DNA of 64,000 nucleotides. Origin: Dasypus novemcinctus. Lineage: Eukaryota; Chordata; Mammalia; Cingulata; Dasypodidae. Both the position numbers and the translations under genes were made by a program. The stretch is taken from assembly GCF_030445035.2 (NCBI RefSeq), contig NC_080694.1, forward strand, positions 73,299,147 to 73,363,146, given 5' to 3'. The notes beneath the pieces were generated by a model. That model did not search any database and had not been told where the DNA came from. It worked only from the letters and a program-made list of their open reading frames with translations. Within the stretch, counting starts at the first letter, position 1, and every line of letters begins with the position of its first letter. Positions 11,479 through 22,811 of this stretch are shown here, piece after piece.

Positions 11479-12576
11479 AGAGAGAGGAAACACACTTTTC
11501 AATTAAATAGATCTGGAAACTTACCAGTATTCGGAGGGATTGATCTGGAGTCCACATTAATGGAAGTACAGGTGAAGAAGGTGCACTTCACTGGAATTAG
11601 ATTATATCTTAATACATGAAGAGTAAGTCTATACCCATCAAACTACAAACAGAACCCAAGGAAACAGGTATAAAAAAAGATAAGCTTTCACGGGTGTCAA
11701 AGTCTTAGATACCTCAAGGAGAGGTCAGTGTTGTGTGATCTAAAAGAGGAGCTCTTAAGTCCATTGAGAAAGGATCTTCTTACCTAAGGATGCAGGTATC
11801 TAAGAAATGGAAAAGAGTTCCAAGGAAACCAGAGAAGAGCAGTAAAATACCAATGTCATCAAGAAGTAATTTGGGTGTCCAGTTTGGGGTGATCCTAAGG
11901 CTCAGATTATATGAAGACTAAAGGTACCAACAGATAAGGGAGAGAAAAAAATTCCATATACATCTCAGGCTAGTATCTGAATAACATGGGCTCAATTCAG
12001 ACCCTAGATAAGACTTCATGATAATTCCAGGGATAAGAGTCTGGAAAGGATCAGAAAGAGGTCACCTCAGAGTCTACTTACATTGTAAGATGAAGAAAAG
12101 TCATGATGATTATTTTAAATCAGTTTTTTTTAGTTACAGAGGACACGATTCTGATTACTTCATCCCTGTGCTTTTCCATAAGCTAAAATCCTTCAGGTGG
12201 TGTCTACTTGGTTTGGAAGTATTGTAATGTAGTACATTAAAAATCACCCTGTTAGAGGTGACTTAGGAAGGGAAAAGTTAAATAAGTATATAGATGTTCA
12301 CAGCCAGAGATGACAAGAAGACTTACAATATGGAACTTTGAGAGAAGGGAAATATTAATGAATAGTCTAACAAAGGAAAAAATATCTGTGTAACACTCAA
12401 TATGTAGGCATAACATGTAAAAGTCTAATGGCCCATGATAGGTAAATCATCTCATTTTAAAAGAACCATACTCTCCCATGAAGCATTTTTGTCCTGGGGA
12501 AAAGATCCTGGGCTGGAAGGATTTGACCCCCCATAGTGAGAGTTTCACAGATGTTTTCTTGTCTTTTCTCCCAGTG

Positions 12577-13536
12577 ATGCTGAATCAAACTTCAGTCACT
12601 GAATTTTTCCTCCTGGGACTGACAGACATCCACGAGCTGCAGCCTCTGCTCTTTGTGGTTTTCTGCACCATCTACATCAGCAGTGTGGCTGGGAATGGGG
12701 CAATTCTGATGATCGTCATCTCTGACCCAAGACTCCATTCTCCTATGTACTACTTACTGGGAAATCTCTCATGCCTAGATATCTGCTACTCCACGGTGAC
12801 ACTGCCAAAGATGCTGGAGAACTTAGTCTCTTCATACAAAGCAATTTCTTTCTTGGGATGCATCAGCCAGCTGCATTTCTTCGACTTCCTGGGCAGCACG
12901 GAGGCCTTGCTGTTGGGCGTGATGGCCTTGGATCGATTTGTGGCAATCTGCAAACCACTTCATTACACCACCATAATGAATCATCAGCTCTGCGTCCAGA
13001 TGGCCAGCACAGTTTGGGTCATTGGTTTCTTCCATGCCCTGCTGCACTCCATAATGACCTCTCGCTTGAATTTCTGTGGTTCCAACCATATCCATCATTT
13101 CTACTGTGATGTTAAGGCATTGCTGGAACTGGCCTGTGGGAACGTTGACCTCAACCAATGGTTGATTAATGTTGTCACAGGGACCATTGCCATGGGCCCC
13201 TTCTTTCTGATACTTCTCTCCTATTTCTACATTCTCACCTACCTCTTCTTCAAGACTCATTCTTGCAGAATGCTTCAGAAAGCACTCTCCACCTGTGCCT
13301 CCCACTTCATGGTTGTTATTCTTTTCTATGTTCCTGTTCTCTTCACCTACACTCGTCCTGCTTCAGGCAGCTCTATGGATCAGGATGCAGTGATTGCCCT
13401 CATGTACAGTGTGGTCACTCCTGTACTAAATCCACTGATCTATACCTTGAGGAACAAGGAAGTGAAGCAGGCCATGAGTAGGGCAATCAGAGGAAGGTCT
13501 GACTTGAAACACTTTCAGAAATCTTCTGAGGCATAA
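12577..13536 (+). CDS. Olfactory receptor, OR12D-like, intact (unit 2)
   Basis: This odorant receptor has 319 residues and the same class II fold and role as the unit 1 copy. I start at MLNQTSVTEF (12577). An in-frame ATG at 12478 adds 33 residues, but those codons lie upstream of the splice acceptor ending at 12574 and have no match in other ORs. Landmarks: NQT glycosylation site at residue 3, PMYYLLGNLS at TM2 (unit 1 has PMYFFLGNLS), MALDRFVAIC ending TM3, HFYCDVK in the second extracellular loop, PVLNPLIYTLRNKEV at TM7. The tail RGRSDLKHFQKSSEA is longer than in unit 1 and ends in SSEA like recalled human OR12D2, so the 308-residue unit 1 protein is probably the one that lost its tail. 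About 22 substitutions separate the two proteins, several in TM3-TM6 where odorants bind. Confidence 0.93.
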   Translation: MLNQTSVTEFFLLGLTDIHELQPLLFVVFCTIYISSVAGNGAILMIVISDPRLHSPMYYLLGNLSCLDICYSTVTLPKMLENLVSSYKAISFLGCISQLHFFDFLGSTEALLLGVMALDRFVAICKPLHYTTIMNHQLCVQMASTVWVIGFFHALLHSIMTSRLNFCGSNHIHHFYCDVKALLELACGNVDLNQWLINVVTGTIAMGPFFLILLSYFYILTYLFFKTHSCRMLQKALSTCASHFMVVILFYVPVLFTYTRPASGSSMDQDAVIALMYSVVTPVLNPLIYTLRNKEVKQAMSRAIRGRSDLKHFQKSSEA

Positions 13537-15540
13537 ATAGGCATGCAATGAGAAACCTGAGATTTAAATGTATACTTTCTCTCAAAGAGTTTGTAGTATA
13601 TATACATAAAGGAAATGTGTACAGAAAAACCAATGGAATATATAATTTAGGTGTATTAAGCACTGCATTCCTAGGTAATATAAGAGAAACTTGAACTGAT
13701 GGACACTGGCTTTGAAATCCTCATGGTGAATTTCTTTTAGGATATTAGTTCCTATAATTAATATGGCATATTTTCTAATGTACTCTTCTATGAAATCAGA
13801 TAATGTAATATGCCTTTATTGCTCATATGACTAGAATTATGTCTTTTTATCTGTGTGATCCTCCTTGATTAACACATTTTAATGTGAGCAATAAATTATT
13901 ATTAGTAGTAATATTATTATTGTTGATATTATTAAATTTTGAGTGTGTTGATTTAGGGTCATGAGTATTCAACTCAAAAGCAACTGCTAATTCACATGAG
14001 TTAAGTGGAATTTTTTAAAGGTATGCCATGATTTTTCCTTTTCTAAGCAAGAAAAGGAATAGTAATTAAAGCCAATGATATTGTAATAAAAAATTAACAG
14101 AAATAAAGTAACCAACGGGTCACCTAAAGTATACTGGAATCTCTCAATGCAGAGATCTTTTGGTATTCAACTAACCAAACTATCAAAAAATCCTGTGACA
14201 TCTCATAAAACTGCAGGCAGTTTCAAAATGGATGCAGAATTCCTCTTGTCTAGTGACTGTATTATTTTCCCTTTGGCTTGGTCATGGAAAATTATTAATT
14301 TTCAAAACACTTTAAACTTTTTCGTTTTCCTTTTTGACATGTTTTGTTGTAATATGATGTAATACTGGTGAAATATAATGATTTCATTAAAACTTTCTAT
14401 TGTTTTCCTTTCCTGGCAACAAACTCATACTAATTTAAAGCAATGAATTCATACTTGCTGAGATGATTCTGAAGCAAATGGACAAAAGATGTGATATTCC
14501 TCACCTCAATGTCCCTGTAAGTCACAAATAACACTAAAATGCTAGGAGTTGGCAGCATTTTTATATATTTAGAAAGTCAAACAATCAGACAAGACCATGA
14601 AAATGCAGCTACCCATTCAAGAAGCTGCATTCACTGTTTCAGACAAAACTGACCCTGGAGAAAGGGGATATGCATATCTTTTAAGAGTACTAGACACCTG
14701 ATTTGATTGACATTGATACTCTAAGAATCTAGGCATCATGATTCTCCTGTGAGAGGGACATACAGAGACCAGGTAATAAACAGAATTGTGGTTCAAATCT
14801 GTTCTACAGTGGATCTTCTGGACTTCAGACACTTCCAATAGTCATTTGCCCAACTATTCGTGGTATAATTGGGATTAAATCATAGTTGGCAATTGGAGGA
14901 ACCCTACACCAGGCTTTACATTGTGGAAAATGAGTTATCACACTGAGGGAGATCAAGTGGAAGCCTTTAGAAAGTCCCTCCTCAATTTGGTCAGGATATG
15001 CAATAATGACAGTAGACCATCTAAAGGCATTTTAACAAATGGAGAATAAGCAAAGGACACACCTATAAGATATTAAGATTCATAGTAAAGTCATCAGTTA
15101 ATATACAGTATCTTGCTGCCTTAAAGGAGAAAAATCAATGGAATAAAGTAGAAAGTGGGCTAACAGGTTGAATATATATGCAGACATGGCATACTTTAGA
15201 AATGGCATCACATGTCTGTGAAGAATAGCTAGTTGTCTGACTCCTTAGAGAAATGTAGACCCAATTCTTGGTGATTATCTCACAGCATAAGTAAGCTAAA
15301 CTCTAAGAGGACTGGATATGCAAATAGCAAATCTAAATTTCTAAAGCTAATAAACAGATCAGCTACATAAATTGTAGGATTAGAAAAATACAGGGTTCCT
15401 AGATAAAAAATTATGAAGAATTTCAAGAGAGTGAGCACAAAATATTCAGCCAAGAGAGAGAAGCCCTGCAGGGCACAAAGATTTGTGCAACCAGTTAGGT
15501 CAGGGCTCAAGAAGCCCAGCAGACTAATAAAATAAACAGA

Positions 15541-16036
15541 CTAATAAGTGTATGGCCAGTGTGGTGAAGTCAGTGGATGCAATGTTGAAGACTGTGAAGC
15601 TGGAGCCGATCTCTGCCCTGATGGACAAATTCCAGCACCACCCTGAGAAACTGGCCATCCAGGCATAGAAGATGGAGGACTCGGTGGAGCTGACCATGCC
15701 ACAGAGCAGGTGGACATGCCACACCAGAGGGCAGGTGAGGCCTTGACCTTGGCATGGAGCTGCTGCAAGGACAGCCTGGCCCTGTGGGCACCACCAGGCC
15801 TTGGCCGAGCAGGAAGAGCTGTCCCAAGACTGGCCCACCTATGGGTCAGGTGTGTGATAACAGAACCCACCTGTGCTTCCCAGCCACAGCTGCCTTCAGG
15901 CAAACAGTGAGCCTCACCTGCCACCTGTATATGACCGGAGACACAGTACAGTAGAAATTTAACATTCCTGAATGCCTAAATGCTCTCTGTTTAAGATGCT
16001 TCTGACTTTGGATTTGTAGCACTCACCAGGTACATT
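15541..16036 (+). pseudogene. CHMP1B: CHMP1B processed pseudogene, 5'-truncated
   Basis: The stretch 15552-15660 translates as MASVVKSVDAMLKTVKLEP then ISALMDKFQHHPEKLAIQA, followed by a stop and KMEDSVELTMPQ. After a frame change it reads MELLQGQPGPVGT. These match the C-terminal half of CHMP1B, an ESCRT-III membrane-remodelling subunit (recalled human residues MAGVVKSMDATLKTM, ISALMDKFEHQFETL, MELPQGQTGSVGT). It has no introns, but human CHMP1B is itself intronless. The first half of the gene is missing. At least one stop and one frameshift make it dead. Sequence from 15858 to 16036 is probably its 3' UTR. It lies exactly at the deletion junction of unit 3. CHMP1A is a poorer match. Confidence 0.75.
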
Positions 16037-16710
16037 AAGAAATGCATAAGCCAGCTGCATTCCATCCACTTCTTGGGCAGCACAGAGGCCTTGCTGTTGG
16101 GCATGATGGCCTTGGATCGATTTGTGGTGATCTGCAAACCACTTCATTACACCATCATCATGAATCATCTGCTCTGCCTCTAGATGGCCAGCATAGTCAG
16201 GTTACTGGTTACCTCCATGCCCTTCTGTACTCCCTAATGACCTCTCACTTGAACTTCTGTGGTTCCAATCATATCCATCACTTCTGTAATGTTAAAGCCC
16301 TGCTGGAACTGGCCTGGGGGAATATTGATCTTAACCAATGGTTGATTAATATTGTCACAGGGACCATTGCCACGGGCCCCTTCTTTCTGACACTTCTATT
16401 TCTACATTCTAGACTACCTCTTCTTCAAGACTTATTCTTACAGAATGCTTCAGAAGGCACTGTCCACTTGTGCCTCTCACTTCATGGTCGTTATTCTCTT
16501 CTATGTTCCTATTCTCTTAACCCACATTCATCCTGCTTCACGCAGCTCCATGGAACAGGATTTGGTCACTGCCTCATATACAGTGTGGTCAGTCCTGTAC
16601 TAAATCCACTGATCTATACCTTGACAAACAGGAGGTAAAGGGGGCCTTGAGTAGAGCAATCAGAAGAAAACTCTCACATGAGTGAACATGAAGAACTCTT
16701 CTGAGGCATA
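16037..16710 (+). pseudogene. OR12D-like olfactory receptor pseudogene (unit 3)
   Basis: The DNA is clearly homologous to the unit 1 and 2 CDS from the end of extracellular loop 1 (AISQLH...) to the C-terminus. TM1-TM2 are absent, because the sequence starts at the unit 3 deletion junction. There is an in-frame TAG where the intact copies have Gln after MNHQLC, plus several small indels (in the HHFFCD and LLSYFYILAY segments and near the C-terminus). The conserved TM7 segment is still readable (PVLNPLIYTL). It cannot encode a receptor. Confidence 0.92.
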
Positions 16711-17389
16711 AATAAGCAGGTGTGAATGTATACAGATTCTCAGATATGTAGAGAAGAGAGAATTGAATACATGAAAGACATGTGGCAAGGACTAGTCTCC
16801 ATGTATTAAGCAATGCATTCCCCTTATTATTAGAATCATGAGCAGATTAGACACTGGCTGTGGAACCCTAATGATGAGTTGGTTTGGGGATATCAATTGA
16901 TATACTTTTAATTTTATATATTTTAATGTATTTTTTGTGAAATCAGATGTAGAAATATGACTGTATTAGTCGTGTGCATAGTATTTAGACCTGTTTATCT
17001 TGTTCTCCCTCCTGGTTAATAATTTTAATGTAAGCAATAAAATGACTACCATAATTATTATTGTTACTGTTATTATTATTATGCTTATATTTGAAATATT
17101 TCAAATAATTTAATTTAGGACCACTGTTACTCAATTGAAAAAGAAAATGCTAACTCACACATGAATTAAAAGGAAATTTTAAAAGGGTATACCATGATTG
17201 CTTGTTCTTCAAGCAGGGAGGTAAATAAATAATTAAAGCCAATGACATTGTAATACCTAATAAACAGAAATAAATAAGCACTGGTTCCCCTAGAGTGTTC
17301 TGGAGTCTCTATATTCAGAGACCTTTTAGAAGTCAGCTGCCATGTTGTCAAGGATTTCTGTACCATAGCTTAATAAGTGTAGGCTAGAG

Positions 17390-17848
17390 GAATACCGTAT
17401 CGATTGAGTGGACTTACTGATATTCTACTATAGAATTATTGTGATTAGTAATGGAGGAAAATGTAACCTTGATGTGGAGAGGGTGGTCACAGTAGCTGCT
17501 GAGGGTAGGGAGAGGAAAGAGGAGATGTGATATGGGGGCATTTTCGGGACTTGGAGTTGTTCTGGGTGGTACTGCAGGGATGCATGCTGGACAATGTATG
17601 CCCTGCCATGGCCCACTGGGTGGACTGGGGGAGAGTGTAGACTATAGTGTTGACCTCTGGCCATGTGGTGCAGCACTGCTCATAGATGTGTTCACCAAGT
17701 GCAATGAATGTCCCATGATGATGGAGGAGGTTGTTGGTATGGGAGGAGTGGGGCGAGGAGGGTGGGGGATATATGGGGGCCTCTTATATTTTTAATGTAA
17801 CATTAAAAAAATAAACAAGGCCAAAAAACTTAGTGAAGACAAAAAAAG
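17390..17848 (+). mobile_element. 5'-truncated L1 3' end insertion
   Basis: This is plus-strand L1 3' UTR sequence ending in 'tttttaatgtaacattaaaaaaataaac' and an A-rich tail. Imperfect flanking duplications, AGTGTAGGCTAGA at about 17376-17388 and AGTGTGGGCTAGA at about 17849-17861, mark the target site. It interrupts unit 3's 3' flank. Confidence 0.8.
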
Positions 17849-18272
17849 TGTGGGCTAGAATTACTTTCTATCTCATTTTTTTATTATTTACTCCTCAGCC
17901 TTTGGCCCTGGTAAGTTATGACTTTCAAATCCCTTTCTATTTTTTTGTTGTGTTTTGTTTCCCTATGGCTATCTTTTTTTTTTTTTACTGATTCTTAGGT
18001 AATATGATATAATACAGGAGAAATATGAAGAAATTTCTTCTATTTTCTTTGCATTACACCAAATTAATAGTAACTGAAAGAAATGAAGTCACAGTTCTGA
18101 GGTATTTGGGGCTAATAGAAGTATCATGTCACTCACTTCTCAGAACCTAGTACTGGCTGCCAGCCCTACAAGAATGCTGAGTTGCCAGTATTTATGTCTA
18201 TTCAGAGAGAAAGACAGGCTGACAGATTATGAAAAGACATTTTGAATGAGCTAACTACTCAAAGTCCTGCAT

Positions 18273-19975
18273 TCACTCTTTTTTTTTCTTTTTTTTTAAT
18301 GTTACATTCAAAAAATATAAGTGGTTCCCATATATCCCCACCCCCCACCCCACTCCTGCCACAACAACCCCACCACCACCACCTCAGCACACCCATTGCA
18401 CTTGGCAAACACACCCTAGAGCACCTCCAAACCACATGGATAACAGTTCACATTATAGTTTACTCTCTCCCCCCAGTCCACCCAGTGGGTTATGGCAGGA
18501 TATATAATGTCCAGCATCTATCCCTACAACATCATTCAGGACAACTCCAAGTCCCCAAAACACGCCCAGATCACATCTCTTCTTCCCTCTCCCTGCCCCC
18601 AGCAACTACCGTGTTCACTTTCTCCACATCAGTGCTACAATTTCTTCCATTACTAGTCACAATAATTCCATAGTAGAATATCAGTAAGTCCACTCTAATC
18701 CATATTTTATTCCTCCATCCTGTGGACCCTGGGATGGTGATGTTCACTCCACCTCTCTATCAAGAGGGGGCTTAGATTCCACATAGATGATGAATGCAAT
18801 TCTCCTGATTGCTGTTGTAGGCACTTATTTCCCTGGTGTGGTGGTTGACCATCTTCACCTCCCTGTTAGGTGGCCTGGGTAAATCCAATGAACCAGAGAG
18901 TAGGCATTGCAAGACGGCTGAGGCTCAGGGCCCAGCTGGAACATGGACAGTCCAGAGATTCAAATATCCTGAGTATACACCAACCCTAGCTCCATCTGCA
19001 GGCTCAATAAAAGTGACAGAAGAGGCATGTGTAGAAAGGACACCTCTGAGTCCAACTCCATCATACTCAGGAACACAAACTCCAAAGAAGGACCAGCTGA
19101 CATGGAACTGAATTCCAGAGCCATTTGCCATGACCATAAAACCTGTGGGTCTCCATAGCCCTCAGGACAACCAGTACCTGGGCTTGTATCTACTTTAGCT
19201 GTCTCTGGGATCCTGCTGAGGCATGCATAAGCGGGACCTCTCTGACAACCTTCAGGCTCTTTTTTGAAGACTCTTAGTCATATAAATGCATTTGTCTTTA
19301 CCATTTTCCCCTTTTATTCAAGGCCAAAAGCTGTTTTTAACACATGATCCTACATGTAGGCTAAGATATTCTGCTGGTCTGAGTTGCCCTTTTTATTCAA
19401 TGTCTTTTTCTTGTTACATTACCAGCTGGTGCTTGGTAGTAATCCCTCAGTACCAGGGAGGGAGTCATGTCCCACACTGGGGAAAAAGTAATGCATTTAA
19501 ATGCTGAGTTTGGCTTAGAGAGTGGCCACTTTTGAGCACATGGAGGCTCTCAGGAGGTAACTCTTAGGCACCCTGCAGCTCTAGACCTAGTTCACATTTC
19601 AGGCACACAGGCTCATAGGTATATTCATCAGTATCAAGGGTTCATTGTTGGACCATCCTTCTTTGTTGGTCTTTCTCATTGCACTTGGGGAATTGTTGCT
19701 GTTCCATTCAGGGAATGTGATAGAGCTCCTCTGGCTAGGAACTCAGCACTCCCTCAGTTGTCTTTTGCAACTGTAACTACTGTGAAAATACCTAACATAT
19801 ATCTAACATTTTTATGTACCCTATATACATGCTCTGGAGAACTCCCTCCCAACCATGTGCCCCCCATCAATAACACCTCACACCAGTGTTCCTCCCCTGC
19901 CATAGCTGAACCCTCTGTGGTCCAAAACTTATTCAAAAATGAAGTCTAATATATTGCCAAATTCAATTAAGAGGA
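18273..19975 (-). mobile_element. L1 3' UTR fragment, about 1.7 kb
   Basis: After a T-rich run the sequence reads as the reverse complement of the long L1 3' UTR. The part at 19380-19560 matches, in reverse, the 3' UTR of the young L1 at about 63060-63140 ('gctgagtttggctt', 'catgtcccac'). It marks the right-hand end of the recognisable OR12D array. Confidence 0.8.
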
Positions 19976-20189
19976 AAATAAAATATAGTGATGGGTTTAA
20001 AAATTAGAAATAGAATTCATACTAATCTAGAAAAACTAAAGTAAAAATAAATTGAGATATTAAAAAATGAAAAATATCATAAAGATTTGTTTTTTATTTT
20101 TTGCATTTCATCACTGCTATAGGTGTTGCCCTGTATGTACAGTGGCAAGGCAATTCCTTTCATTTCTTCTTCAGTGTATACATCCTTGC

Positions 20190-20807
20190 TTTTTTTTTTC
20201 TAATTTTTAATTTTGTCTTTACAGAAGTTTTAGATCATAGTAAATTCACATATACAATATAGGGGATTCCCATATATCCAGCATCAAACCCTTTTCCCCC
20301 TTCCCCAGCAATGATCCCTTTAAATGTTCATGTTATATTTGCTGCAGCTGATGTACAGATATTGAAACATAATTTCAAATATGGTTCCATTTTGGTTTAC
20401 ACTATGGTTTATATTTTAGACTGTACACTTTTCTAAATTTTTAGTTATCTTATGTTTTACATTCCAGTTTATATTTTAGCCTATAGACTTTTATACATTT
20501 TTGGTGTAATTTAACATCTATTTCCATCACTGTATGATCCTGCAGAACACTTCCACCGCCCCTGTTACCTTGCTTCCATCTATTCTATACCTCTCTCCCC
20601 CTCCCCTCAGGGCCCACAGTGACAATCAATCTTCATTACTTGAAGGACCAGGTTCACAGATACTCACAATGCCAAGGGCTTGACATACTAGACTGCCTTA
20701 ACCCATTGGGAGCCACCCATTCTCTCAAGAGACACAATTCCCTCTGTTTGAGAACATCAGTCCTCCCCAGGATGTGGGCACAACTTCAACAACCAAGTGT
20801 TTGAATT
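20190..20807 (-). mobile_element. Older L1 3' UTR fragment, second family
   Basis: The reverse-complement L1 3' UTR pattern is recognisable from 'tttacagaagttttagatcatagtaaattcacatatac' and 'ggggattcccatatatcc', but the downstream sequence differs from the other L1 tails here. It was later interrupted by the SINE at 20822. Confidence 0.55.
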
Positions 20808-20821
20808 AACACTCAAAGATG

Positions 20822-21200
20822 GGGAAACGGACTTTGGCCCAGTGGTTAGGGCGTCCGTCTACCATATGGGAGGTCCGTGGTTCAAACCCCGGGCCTCCTT
20901 GACCCGTGTGGAGCTGGCCATGAGCAGCGCTGATGCGCGCAAGGAGTGCCCTGCCACGCAGGGTGTCCCCCGCGTGGGGGAGCCCCCACACGCAAGGAGT
21001 GCGCCCGTGAGGAAAGCCGCCCACCGTGAAAAGAAAGAGCAGCCTGCCCAGGAATGGCGCCGCCCACACTTCCCGTGCTGCTGACGACAACAGAAGCGGA
21101 CAAAGAAACAAGACGCAGCAAATAGACACCAAGAACAGACAACCAGGGGAGGGGGGGGGGAAATTAAATAAATAAATAAATAATCTTTAAAAAAAAAAAA
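20822..21200 (+). mobile_element. DAS-like SINE, long form, with target-site duplication
   Basis: The tRNA-derived head (GGCCCAGTGGTTAGGGCGTC, then the B box GGTTCAAACCC) is followed by a GC-rich body ('gtgtggagctggcc', 'caaggagtgc' twice) and an A-rich tail. This layout is that of armadillo DAS-type SINEs. Perfect 14-bp duplications (aacactcaaagatg at 20808-20821 and 21201-21214) and little decay indicate a young insertion. It is the best organism marker in the window. Confidence 0.9.
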
Positions 21201-21214
21201 AACACTCAAAGATG

Positions 21215-22460
21215 AAAAGTAAAAGGGCTTAGAATTCCATTAAAGAGGAAAGGTAACCCTCTTTATCTTTTTAGTGAAGAAAGTGTTCTGTCTTTTGGCT
21301 TTTGAACCTACCAATAACTTGTAAGAAAAAAAAAATTATATGGTATCTAGGTACCAACCAGTGACACACACAAAGTCCCTTTATTTATTTTCCTTCTTCT
21401 ACCCATAGTATCATACATAGATGTGGCAGTAGGAGATTAAATAAGGGTTAGATAGCTATTTATATTCCATAATTTATTTTCACATATGTAGGTGATGATG
21501 ATGAAGATAAATGATAGATAGATGATAGATAACAAATGCATATTTATTTACTCAAGAGAGAAAAAAGGAACTTATAGAAAGGCACGATTAAGAAAACACT
21601 GCACGCAATTCCATTATATGGACACTGTATTAAATAATGTCAATAGTGTACATCAATTAATGTAAACTCAAAAGACAGATGGGCATTTGGGAATAAATCA
21701 AACTCTTGTCAAGTGTTACATTTTCCTTAGACTCTTTATTATATGTTTATTCTATTTATTTAAGTACAGCATATGTACTGTGTATTGTACTTTTATTTAA
21801 ATGAAATTTCATGAAAAATGCAACATAATCATAATTTTCTAAGTCACTTAGAATATTATCATGTAAATAATTAGTTCAACAGTCTTGTTTGAACATTTCA
21901 AGATTTTTCCAATTTTTTTGCTATTGCAGTTATGTTAAATGGACATTTTTTTCTTAAATATTCATTATTCAGATATTTAATCAAATATTTAGCATAAAAT
22001 TAATTGGCTTAAAGTATAGACTGCTTTAAGAGTCCTGTTCAATAAGTTGCTGTTTTTCAGAAAGTGTGTAGAAATTGACCATCACAGCTGCATGCTTCAG
22101 CTCTTAGCTTATGCTATCCTAGGTAGCCCTGAGTATTTTATATTTGAATCTTTACTAATTAGATTACTACAAAAATTGAATCTTATTATTCCTGTAAATT
22201 TTATTTACTTAAGAATCAATATAAATAATTTTTGGTATGTCCATTAGACATTTTATTTCTTTTTTAAAAATACATCAGGAAAAGTCTGGCCTTTCACTAT
22301 TTTTCTAATGGGAACTTAGAATTTTTCAGGTAAATTCATGTAATATTTTATTTTAAAGGTAATGATTGCTTGTATATCATAATTGTGCATAGAAACTATT
22401 GATATACTAAATGCATGTTTAATTGTATTTATTTTTCCAAAGAATGTTTCAAAAGAAGAA
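21215..22460. other. AT-rich gene-free stretch
   Basis: No gene or clear repeat is visible, apart from a short GATA-type microsatellite at about 21490-21535. Confidence 0.5.
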
Positions 22461-22464
22461 AAGT

Positions 22465-22600
22465 ATATTAGGAGCTGGTCTCTCATTATGAAACAATATT
22501 ATAAAACTGCAATAATAAAACCAGTGTGGTGGTCGTGGTAGTAAATGAATAGATAGAAAGTCTATGGAAAAAAATAGGTAACTCAGAAACATCTTTACAA
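22465..22600 (+). mobile_element. Old L1 ORF2 fragment
   Basis: 'aaaactgcaataataaaaccagtgtggtggt...' resembles the L1 ORF2 segment 'ctacaataatcaaaacagtgtggta'. It is short and diverged. Confidence 0.5.
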
Positions 22601-22811
22601 AGGTGTGTGTTTTTGTTGAATGATAATTTTAATGTATGTAAAATACAGATACACTATGTTTTTTTCCTTTGACTGAAATGAAAAATTAACATTTATAATT
22701 TCCCTAGCCCAGTCTCCCTTAAGTGAAGTGATGACCCTGACTTCATGCCTTAACTTCACTAAGTGGATTAGTGAAAATTTCTCTCTGTGGGTTGTCATAT
22801 TGTATTGCAAT

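Larger units (their letters stand above)
7852..14643. repeat. Tandem segmental duplication, unit 2 (OR12D unit)
   Basis: This is the second head-to-tail copy, 6.79 kb, collinear with unit 1 and lacking unit 1's solo LTR and minus-strand L1 tail. It therefore shows the pre-insertion state of both sites. It carries the second intact OR. Stretches 7852-8930, 9106-9810, 10106-11147, 11479-12550 and 13537-14643 contain no recognisable gene beyond the items listed separately. Confidence 0.9.
14644..18272. repeat. Tandem segmental duplication, unit 3 (decayed)
   Basis: The third copy begins at CAAAACTGACCCTGGAGAAA. It aligns to unit 2 from its start to about 15540, then jumps to the middle of the OR CDS at about 16037, and aligns again through the 3' flank to about 18272 ('cctgcattcactc'). 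About 3.8 kb of the unit, including the 5' exon region and the receptor's TM1-TM2, is missing, and a CHMP1B retrocopy fragment occupies the junction. It is more diverged than units 1 and 2 are from each other, so it is the older branch or has decayed faster. Its end is cut by the L1 tail at 18273. Confidence 0.8.

Noticed and set aside
12478-12576. In-frame upstream extension of the unit 2 OR (start MKHFCPGEK)
   Set aside because: It lies upstream of a strong splice acceptor ending at 12574, has no counterpart in unit 1 and does not resemble OR N-termini.
20822-20900. tRNA gene (A and B box visible)
   Set aside because: It is the head of a DAS-like SINE with flanking target duplications; the same holds at 30785, 33861, 46529, 46932 and 49298.
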